Below, in pieces: positions 1-6,766 of a stretch of DNA of 64,000 nucleotides (within the stretch, counting starts at the first letter, position 1; the number at the start of each line of letters is the position of its first letter). This stretch comes from Mesorhizobium sp. (GTDB taxonomy: Bacteria; Pseudomonadota; Alphaproteobacteria; Rhizobiales; Rhizobiaceae): positions 81,531 to 145,530 of the forward strand of contig SUGL01000015.1 in the NCBI GenBank assembly GCA_004963905.1. Direction: 5' to 3'. Both the position numbers and the translations under genes were made by a program. The notes under the pieces were generated by a model. It saw only the letters and a program-made list of their open reading frames with translations. It had not been told where the DNA came from and did no database searches.

Positions 1-170
1 CCACGGGAGGAGCAAGGAGCGAAGCGACGCGCGCAGACCCGAGGATCCATTCCGTGACTGCGAAGCGTTGCGACGATCTAGAATTCTGCTCCGCTGCATT
101 CTACGGTCGAGGTAACGGAATGGATCCTCGGGTCTGCGCTCCGCTTCGCGTCGCTCCGCCCGTGGATGAC
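1..170. repeat. Palindromic intergenic repeat, copy 1 (cut by window start)
   Basis: A large inverted repeat: the left arm, starting ccacggg and containing gcagacccgaggatccattc, pairs with the right arm containing ggatcctcgggtctgc and ending cccgtgg. The centre carries gaattctgctccgctgca. The same element occurs at 10920-11094 and 63077-63254; here it lies in the opposite orientation to those two, as the centre shows. The trailing atgac has no partner inside the window, so the left end is probably cut off. From 171 to 249 I see nothing else. It may act as a bidirectional terminator or be a passive mobile palindrome. Confidence 0.85.
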
Positions 171-249
171 GAAGTTCGGGGGGCCTCGGCTAATCGCGAA
201 CGTTCGCGATGATCCGCACCCAAAGAACGCAATCCGGCTGCGCCCTGGC

Positions 250-1143
250 TCAGCCGACCTTGCCGGTCAGATGCGCCTTGAGCGCCATCTGGGCGAGGCT
301 CGCCTGCCGGTCGCGGTGGGTGATCATGGCGAAGTCGCGCTTCGGCAATTCTACCGGCACAGACCTCAGGCTGCCCTCCGCCAGGGAGCGCGCGACCACG
401 AGCTCCGAGATGATCGTAGCCCCCGCGCCGGCCTCCACTGCCTGACGAACGGCTTCGTTGCTGGGCAGGACCAAAAATATCTGCAGCTCCGCCGGCGAAA
501 CGCCTTCGCCGCGCGCGAAATCCTCCAGCGCCTCGCGCGTGCCCGACCCGCCTTCCCTGATGATCCAGCGCAATGCCCTGATGTCGAAGTTTCCCGCCGG
601 GGTCGTCGGAATTTCGGGGTGCGAGCGCGCCACGACCAGCATCATGCGATCCTCGTCGACCGTGGCGCGCCGCAGGATGTCGGATTCGGTACGGCCCTCG
701 ACCAGGCCGAAATCGGCCCGGCCGTCCAGCACATTGGTCTCGACCTGCCTCGTGTTGCCGATGGTGACGCTGAGGCGCACCGCCGGATAGGCTTCGTGGA
801 ACGCGGCCAGGCGCCTCGGCAGCCAATAGCTGGCGATGGTCTGGCTGGCCGATATCGACAGGCTGCCGGTGATGGTTTGCGAGACGTGTTCCAGCACGTT
901 GTGGGCGGCGGCCGCGCGCTCAAGGACGGCCTTGGCCTCGGGCAGGAAGCGGTGGCCGGTCTGTGCGAGCTCGATGTTGCGTCCAACCCGGTTGAACAGG
1001 CGCACGCCATGCTGGCTTTCGAGCGCGCGGATGGCCGCCGAGGCGGCGGACTGCGAGATGCCGAGCAACTCTGCCGCCTTGGTCATGTGGCCATGCTCGG
1101 CGACGGCGACGAATATGCGCAGCTGATCGAGTGTCATGGCCAA
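250..1143 (-). CDS. LysR-family transcriptional regulator
   Basis: A 297-aa protein with standard LysR architecture. The winged helix-turn-helix covers about residues 4-62, with the recognition part around SQSAASAAIRALE, followed by a linker helix and a substrate-binding domain from about residue 90 to the end. The length is typical for the family. It is transcribed away from the molybdoenzyme genes that start 120-270 bp upstream on the other strand. This is the usual arrangement for a LysR protein controlling a divergent target, so it may regulate the soe-like genes in response to a sulfur compound; that is inference. The start could be the first Met or the Met two codons later. The family call is firm, the ligand unknown. 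Confidence 0.93.
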   Translation of the reverse strand: MAMTLDQLRIFVAVAEHGHMTKAAELLGISQSAASAAIRALESQHGVRLFNRVGRNIELAQTGHRFLPEAKAVLERAAAAHNVLEHVSQTITGSLSISASQTIASYWLPRRLAAFHEAYPAVRLSVTIGNTRQVETNVLDGRADFGLVEGRTESDILRRATVDEDRMMLVVARSHPEIPTTPAGNFDIRALRWIIREGGSGTREALEDFARGEGVSPAELQIFLVLPSNEAVRQAVEAGAGATIISELVVARSLAEGSLRSVPVELPKRDFAMITHRDRQASLAQMALKAHLTGKVG

Positions 1144-1261
1144 CTAAGAAGCAAAATCGATTGGAATTACAAGAGCCGCTTGTTAGACAGATCAATTGCT
1201 TTGTTCTAACTTTTTGCCCAGGCTTGGAAAAAATTGGCTGTTTCCGACGCCAAGGTTGGAA

Positions 1262-1420
1262 ATGATCGGGCGCTTCAAATCCCTTTTCGCGCATTGGAGC
1301 CGTCGGCTGAGACGGCAGTTGGCCGGCGAGCGCTATCATCCCGAGCTGCACTATATGCGCGGACCGGGGCCGAAGACGAAGGCCAAGTTGGCGAGTAACG
1401 AGAGCATCCGCGAATCATGA
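1262..1420 (+). CDS. Small basic protein coupled to the molybdoenzyme operon
   Basis: A 52-aa reading frame starting MIGRFKSLF, rich in Arg and Lys, with no membrane segment or cysteine. Its stop codon overlaps the start of the large subunit gene in an ATGA arrangement (1417-1420), which is typical of translational coupling and argues that it is a real gene. A purine-rich stretch (aaggttggaa) precedes the ATG at ribosome-binding distance. An in-frame extension to 1196 is possible but lacks a comparable site. I do not recognise the family. It has no twin-arginine export motif, so it is not the export-targeted small peptide seen near some formate dehydrogenases. It could be a leader peptide or a maturation factor for the enzyme that follows. 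Confidence 0.5.
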   Translation: MIGRFKSLFAHWSRRLRRQLAGERYHPELHYMRGPGPKTKAKLASNESIRES

Positions 1421-4347
1421 GCAGCGGTGCGCCACGCGGCGCCAACTCCGCACCCTCCCAGCAGCCGCTGTCCGACAGCCGAGCGCCCAGCGAGGGCGAC
1501 GGCGTCGACACCTCGCCGAGCGTCTCCGACCGCATCGCCAAGACCACTTGCTACATGTGCGCCTGCCGCTGCGGCATCGACGTCCACATCAAGGACGGCA
1601 AGGTGCGCTACATCAACGGCAACAAGGACCACCCGGTGAACCGCGGCGTGATCTGCGGCAAGGGCAGCGCCGGCATCATGCAGCACTACAGCCCGGCGCG
1701 GCTGAGGAAGCCCTTGCTGCGCAGCGGCCCGCGCGGCTCGGGCGAGTTCCGCGAGATCGAATGGGAGGAAGCACTCACGATCGCCACCGAGCGGCTCTCG
1801 GCGATCCGCCGCACCGATCCGAAAAAGCTCGCCTTCTTCACCGGGCGCGACCAGTCGCAATCGCTGACGGGCTGGTGGGCGAGCCAGTTCGGCACGCCGA
1901 ATTTCGCCGCCCATGGCGGCTTCTGCTCGGTCAACATGGCGGCCGGCGGCCTCTACACGATCGGCGGCTCGTTCTGGGAGTTCGGCGAGCCCGACTGGGA
2001 CAATACGAAATACTTCATGCTGTTCGGTGTCGCCGAGGACCATGATTCCAACCCGATCAAGATCGGCCTCGGCAAGCTCAAGGCTCGCGGCGCCAAGGTG
2101 GTGTCGATCAATCCGTGCCGCACCGGCTACAACGCCATCGCCGACGATTGGATCGGCATCCGCCCAGGCACGGACGGATTGTTCGTGCTGGCGCTCGTCC
2201 ATGAGTTGCTCAAGGCCGGCCGTGTCGATCTCGACTATCTGCTGCGCTACACCAACGCTGCCGTGCTGGTCGTGCAGGAGCCCGGGTCCGCCGATGACGG
2301 ACTGTTCGTGCGCGACGATGCCGGCAACCCGCTGGCTTGGGACAGAGTGGCGAAGCGACCCGTCAACGCTGCCGATCCCCAGGCAAAGCCGGCGTTGACG
2401 GGCAGCTACACGGTCAATGGCCGGCGCTGCACACCGGTGTTCCAGCTGATCGCCGACCGATACCTGGACGACAGCTGTTCGCCGGATGCGGTTGCAGAGC
2501 GCTGCGGAGTCAGCGCCGATACGATCCGCCGCATCGCGGCGGAGCTGGCGCATGTCGCCTTCGAGCAGACGGTGGAGTTGCCGATCGCCTGGACAGACTG
2601 GGCGGGCCGGCGCCACGAGACGATCAAGGGCCGGCCTGTGTCGATGCACGCCATGCGCGGCATCTCGGCCCATTCCAACGGTTTCCATACCTGCCGCGCG
2701 ATCCATCTGCTGCAGGTGCTGCTCGGCACCGTCGACGTGCCCGGCGGCTTCCGCTTCAAGCCGCCCTATCCCCGGTGCGCGCCTCCGGGCCCGAAGCCCG
2801 CCGGCAAAAGCATCCGGCCGATGACGCCGCTCGAGGGCATGCCGCTCGGCTTCGTCTGCGGGCCGGACGATCTTCTGGTCGACGGTGACGGCCGGCCCAT
2901 CCGCATCGACAAGGCCTATTCCTGGGAAGCGCCCCTGGCCGCGCATGGGCTGATGCACACGGTCATGCGCAACGCCTGGGCCGGCGATCCTTATCCGATC
3001 GACACGCTGATGATGTATATGTCGAACATGGCGTGGAATTCCTCGATGAACACCGTCGAGACCATTGCCATGCTGACCGACAAGGACGAGGCGGGCGCCT
3101 ACAAGATCCCCTTCATCATCTATTCCGACGCCTACTATTCCGAGACCGTGCCGTTCGCCGACCTGCTGCTGCCCGACACCACCTATCTCGAGCGGCACGA
3201 CTGCATCAGCCTGCTCGACCGGCCGATCAGCCATGCCGACGGGCCGGGCGACGCCATCCGCCATCCTGTCGTCCAGCCGGACCGCGACGTGCGGCCGTTC
3301 CAGTCGGTGCTGATCGAGCTCGGCGCGCGGCTCGGACTGCCCGGCTTCGTCAACGAGGACGGCTCGGCGAGATACGGCGACTATGCCGACTACATCGTCA
3401 ACCACGAGCGGACGCCCGGCATCGGCCCTTTAGCCGGCTGGCGCGGCAAGAACGGTGACGCGATCGGCAAGGGCGAAGTCAATCCGGACCAGCTGCAGCG
3501 CTATGTCGACAATGGCGGCTTCTGGCACCACGATTTTTCCGACGACCAGCGCTATTACAAAATGGGCAACCGCGCCTATCTCGATTTCGCCGTGCAGATG
3601 GGCTTCATCGGCAAGGCAGAGCCGATCGTTTTCCAGCTTTATTCCGAGCCGATGCAGCGCTTCCGCCTCGCAGCGCGCGGCCATGGCAATGTGCAGCCGC
3701 CGCAGGCCGAGCGCGCCCGCATCGAAGCCTATATGGACCCGCTGCCCTTTTGGTACGCGCCCTTCGAGGACGCGACCGTCGACCTCCAAAAATATCCGCT
3801 GCATGCGCTGACGCAGCGGCCGATGCACATGTACCATTCCTGGGGCTCGCAGAATGCGTGGCTGAGACAGATCACCAGCCAGAACCGGCTGTTCGTGCAT
3901 CGGGAAACGGCCGGCAGACTTGGTCTTGCCGATGACGACTGGGTGTGGATCGAGAGCATCAACGGCAAGGTGAAGGGGCAAATCAAGCTGATCGACGGCG
4001 TGAACCCTGACACGGTGTGGACTTGGAATGCCATCGGCAAGCGGCGCGGCAGCTGGGGGCTGAAGGACGATGCGGCGGAGAGCAATCGCGGCTTCCTGCT
4101 CAACCACATCATCGGTGACCAGACAGAGGCCGACGCCAACGGCAAACGCTATTCCAATTCAGACCCGGTCACGGGACAGGCGGCATGGTTCGACGTGCGG
4201 GTGCGCATCGTCAAATGCGCGGCCGAGCAAGCCGGCTTCACCGAACCGCAATTCGAGCGTTTTGCCCGGCCGCCGCATTTCGAATCTTCGCCCGACATAC
4301 TTCGCTTCGGCGCGGCGTTCCGCAGAAAAAGGGAAGCCGCCGAGTGA
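1417..4347 (+). CDS. soeA: Molybdopterin oxidoreductase, SoeA-like catalytic subunit
   Basis: A 976-aa member of the DMSO reductase superfamily. An N-terminal [4Fe-4S] motif is formed by Cys45, Cys48, Cys52 and Cys80 (CX2CX3CX27C, ending in CGKG). Molybdopterin-binding domains follow, and a molydopterin dinucleotide-binding domain lies at about residues 785-950. Cys170 in GGFCSVN is the likely Mo ligand. There is no twin-arginine signal, so the enzyme should face the cytoplasm. Length, cytoplasmic location and the partners that follow (a four-cluster Fe-S protein and a DmsC-type anchor) match SoeABC, the cytoplasmic sulfite dehydrogenase that oxidises sulfite to sulfate and feeds electrons to quinone. 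A polysulfide-, thiosulfate- or DMSO-reductase-like role is the main alternative. The family is certain, the substrate moderately so. Confidence 0.8.
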   Translation: MSSGAPRGANSAPSQQPLSDSRAPSEGDGVDTSPSVSDRIAKTTCYMCACRCGIDVHIKDGKVRYINGNKDHPVNRGVICGKGSAGIMQHYSPARLRKPLLRSGPRGSGEFREIEWEEALTIATERLSAIRRTDPKKLAFFTGRDQSQSLTGWWASQFGTPNFAAHGGFCSVNMAAGGLYTIGGSFWEFGEPDWDNTKYFMLFGVAEDHDSNPIKIGLGKLKARGAKVVSINPCRTGYNAIADDWIGIRPGTDGLFVLALVHELLKAGRVDLDYLLRYTNAAVLVVQEPGSADDGLFVRDDAGNPLAWDRVAKRPVNAADPQAKPALTGSYTVNGRRCTPVFQLIADRYLDDSCSPDAVAERCGVSADTIRRIAAELAHVAFEQTVELPIAWTDWAGRRHETIKGRPVSMHAMRGISAHSNGFHTCRAIHLLQVLLGTVDVPGGFRFKPPYPRCAPPGPKPAGKSIRPMTPLEGMPLGFVCGPDDLLVDGDGRPIRIDKAYSWEAPLAAHGLMHTVMRNAWAGDPYPIDTLMMYMSNMAWNSSMNTVETIAMLTDKDEAGAYKIPFIIYSDAYYSETVPFADLLLPDTTYLERHDCISLLDRPISHADGPGDAIRHPVVQPDRDVRPFQSVLIELGARLGLPGFVNEDGSARYGDYADYIVNHERTPGIGPLAGWRGKNGDAIGKGEVNPDQLQRYVDNGGFWHHDFSDDQRYYKMGNRAYLDFAVQMGFIGKAEPIVFQLYSEPMQRFRLAARGHGNVQPPQAERARIEAYMDPLPFWYAPFEDATVDLQKYPLHALTQRPMHMYHSWGSQNAWLRQITSQNRLFVHRETAGRLGLADDDWVWIESINGKVKGQIKLIDGVNPDTVWTWNAIGKRRGSWGLKDDAAESNRGFLLNHIIGDQTEADANGKRYSNSDPVTGQAAWFDVRVRIVKCAAEQAGFTEPQFERFARPPHFESSPDILRFGAAFRRKREAAE

Positions 4348-5078
4348 CCTGCCTTCCCGCCCATACAGAGAAGAAGCTCGGCCTGGTCATCGATCTCGAC
4401 ACTTGCGTCGGCTGCCAGGCCTGCGTCACTGCCTGCAAGGAGTGGAACACCGGCGGCCATATGGCGCCGCTGACCGACACCGACCCCTATGGCGGGCATG
4501 CCGACGGCGTCTGGTTCAACCGCGTGCACGCTTACGAGCACACGACCGAGATGGGCGGCCGCACGGTGAATTTTCCGCGCTCTTGTCTCCACTGCGAGCA
4601 GCCGGCCTGCGTCACCGTCTGCCCGACCGGCGCCTCCTACAAGCGCGCCTCGGACGGCATCGTGCTGGTCGACGAGGACAAGTGCATCGGCTGCAAGCTG
4701 TGCAGCTGGGCCTGCCCCTACGGCGCGCGCGAGTTCGACACCGATGTCGGCGTGATGAAGAAATGCACGCTATGCGTCGACCGCATCTACAACGACAATC
4801 TGGCCGAGGAGGACCGCGTGCCGGCCTGCGTCGCGGCCTGCCCGACCAGTGCCAGGCACTTCGGCGATCTCGGCGATCCGGCCTCGGCAATCTCGCAACT
4901 GGTCACGGAGCGCGGCGGCGTCGAGCTGATGCCGGAGCTTGGCTACAAGCCGACCAACAGATACCTGCCGCCGCGTGCCCACAGCGAACGCGCGGCGAAG
5001 GTCGATGCGCCAGCGCTGGAGCCGATCAAAGCCGAGGGTGGTTTCCTCGGCTGGATCGACCGCATGCTGTCGAGCTAG
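4344..5078 (+). CDS. soeB: Four-cluster [4Fe-4S] electron-transfer subunit, SoeB-like
   Basis: A 244-aa ferredoxin-like subunit of the DmsB/PhsB family. Sixteen cysteines fall into four groups: 21/24/27/31, 81/84/89/93, 114/117/120/124 and 141/144/162/166. This predicts four [4Fe-4S] clusters passing electrons between the molybdenum subunit and the membrane anchor. The start is taken as the GTG at 4344, overlapping the stop of the upstream gene (GTGA) with gggaag as a ribosome-binding site. An upstream in-frame extension exists but runs through the coding sequence of the large subunit. No signal peptide is visible, consistent with a cytoplasmic complex. Confidence 0.85.
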   Translation: MTCLPAHTEKKLGLVIDLDTCVGCQACVTACKEWNTGGHMAPLTDTDPYGGHADGVWFNRVHAYEHTTEMGGRTVNFPRSCLHCEQPACVTVCPTGASYKRASDGIVLVDEDKCIGCKLCSWACPYGAREFDTDVGVMKKCTLCVDRIYNDNLAEEDRVPACVAACPTSARHFGDLGDPASAISQLVTERGGVELMPELGYKPTNRYLPPRAHSERAAKVDAPALEPIKAEGGFLGWIDRMLSS

Positions 5079-5082
5079 CATC

Positions 5083-6018
5083 ATGCATCCCGCCTTCTCG
5101 GTCGTCTTCTTCACCACCGCCACCGGCGCCGGCTACGGCCTGCTGGCGCTGCTCGGCGTGCTTGGCGGGTTCGGTTTCATCCAGCCGGATCTCTGGCTTG
5201 GTCTTGTCGGCACGGCGCTTGCGCTTGGCCTGATTATAGCCGGCCTGCTCTCCTCGACCGGCCATCTCGGCCGGCCCGAGCGTGCCTGGCGCGCCTTCTC
5301 GCAATGGCGCAGTTCCTGGCTGTCGCGCGAAGGGGTGGCTTCGGTCGCGACCTTCATCCCGGCTGGTCTGTTCGGCATCGGCTGGGTGTTCTTCGGCCGA
5401 AGCGGCGGATGGGTTGCGGTTGCTGGCCTTCTAGCGGCGGCCGGCGCGGTTACCACAGTCGGTACGACGGGCATGATCTACGCCTCGCTGAAGCCGATCG
5501 CGCAGTGGCACAGCCGCTATACTTTGCCGGCTTATCTTATTTTCGCAGGCATGACAGGCAGCGCACTGCTGAACGCCCTACTCCAGGGTTTCGCCGTGGG
5601 GTCAGCGGCGGTGTTGACCGGCGCGCTGCTCGCCACGCTTGCCGGCTGGGCCTGGAAGCTCGCGACCTGGCGGCACAACGACCGGCTGGAAATCCCGACC
5701 ACCGCCAACACGGCGACGGGGCTGGCCGGCGGCACGGTGCGGTCGATCGAATGGCCGCACACCGAAGAAAACTACCTGCTCAAGGAGATGGGTTTCCGAA
5801 TCGCGCGCAAGCACAGCGCCAAGCTGAGGCGGATCACGGAGGTACTGGCCTTCGCGCTGCCGGCCATCCTGCTCGTTATCGCCCTCGTGTCACCGCGGCC
5901 AGTCGCGGCCATTGCGTCGGTCCTCGCCGCCATTTGCCAGCTTGTCGGCATGCTGGTCGAACGCTGGCTGTTCTTCGCCGAAGCGAAGCACACGGTCACG
6001 CTCTATTACGGACGATAG
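5083..6018 (+). CDS. soeC: DmsC-type membrane anchor, SoeC-like
   Basis: A 311-aa polytopic membrane protein with about eight hydrophobic segments, starting MHPAFSVVFFTT. It belongs to the DMSO reductase anchor (DmsC) family, which exchanges electrons with the quinone pool and holds the two soluble subunits at the inner face of the membrane. The ATG at 5083 lies four bases after the stop of the Fe-S subunit gene. The longer in-frame extension overlaps that gene and is very Arg-rich, so it is rejected. An anchor of this type, rather than an NrfD or a cytochrome b type, supports assignment to the SoeABC group. The operon probably ends here, since the next gene is convergent. Confidence 0.82.
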   Translation: MHPAFSVVFFTTATGAGYGLLALLGVLGGFGFIQPDLWLGLVGTALALGLIIAGLLSSTGHLGRPERAWRAFSQWRSSWLSREGVASVATFIPAGLFGIGWVFFGRSGGWVAVAGLLAAAGAVTTVGTTGMIYASLKPIAQWHSRYTLPAYLIFAGMTGSALLNALLQGFAVGSAAVLTGALLATLAGWAWKLATWRHNDRLEIPTTANTATGLAGGTVRSIEWPHTEENYLLKEMGFRIARKHSAKLRRITEVLAFALPAILLVIALVSPRPVAAIASVLAAICQLVGMLVERWLFFAEAKHTVTLYYGR

Positions 6019-6024
6019 GTAGCT

Positions 6025-6741
6025 TCAACCCGGCCGCAGCATCGAGCCGGAGAGCGCAAAGATGCGCTCGGCGCCCAGCATATAGGCAACGAGCGTTTCC
6101 AGGCGGAACAGGCCGGCATAGGCGCGGTCGAGCACGTTGAGCGAGCCGGTATAGGCGCCGAAGGCCGGCATGATCATGCGGCCGCCGTCGCCGGCAAAGC
6201 AGCGGCGCCTGACCGAGCGACCGCGCTGCACGATGCGGGCGCAGGGATGGAGATGGCCGGCGATCTCGCCTTCCACCCGCAGCTTCGAGGGCTCGTGGCG
6301 AAAGAGCAGCGAGCCGATGGCGAGTTCCTTCACCGTTTCGCCAGGCAGGTCGGCGGGCGCATCCGGATCGTGGTTGCCGGCGACCCAGAACCAGTCGCGG
6401 CCGGCCATCATCGCCTCCAGCCGCTCGCGGAAGCTCAGATGCATGCGCTCGGCGCCACCACCATCGTGGAAGGAATCGCCCAGACTGACGACGATCCGCG
6501 GCTGGTAGTCGGCGATCACCGCCTGCAGCTTGAGCAAGGTGGCACCGGTGTCGTAGGGCGGGATCAGCGCGCCGCGCCTGGCGAAGGACGAACCCTTTTC
6601 GAGATGCAGGTCGGAGACCGCGAGCAGCCGCAGATCGGGGAAATAGAGCACGCCGCGCCGGTCGCAGACCGCGCGCTCGCCGGCGATGCCGACAAGGTCG
6701 GCCTCGGCGATCAGCGTTGCGCGCGACAGCGAAAAATTCAT
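6025..6741 (-). CDS. pdeM: Ligase-associated metallophosphoesterase PdeM
   Basis: A 238-aa calcineurin-like phosphoesterase. The metal-binding motifs are all visible: DLH (Asp44, His46), GD at 88-89, GNHD at 122-125 and GHLHP at 162-166. It matches the PdeM family of ligase-associated DNA damage response endonucleases, which usually sit with an Lhr-like helicase, an ATP-dependent DNA ligase and an exonuclease. The helicase is the next gene upstream, 25 bp away on the same strand, but ligase and exonuclease genes are absent from this window. A role in DNA repair is inferred from family and context. Confidence 0.85.
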   Translation of the reverse strand: MNFSLSRATLIAEADLVGIAGERAVCDRRGVLYFPDLRLLAVSDLHLEKGSSFARRGALIPPYDTGATLLKLQAVIADYQPRIVVSLGDSFHDGGGAERMHLSFRERLEAMMAGRDWFWVAGNHDPDAPADLPGETVKELAIGSLLFRHEPSKLRVEGEIAGHLHPCARIVQRGRSVRRRCFAGDGGRMIMPAFGAYTGSLNVLDRAYAGLFRLETLVAYMLGAERIFALSGSMLRPG

Positions 6742-6766
6742 CCCCTCTTGGCCCTCTCTCAGCCCG

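Noticed and set aside
1351-3405. Minus-strand open frame of 684 codons opposite the molybdoenzyme
   Set aside because: Antisense shadow; the plus-strand gene has clear cofactor motifs.
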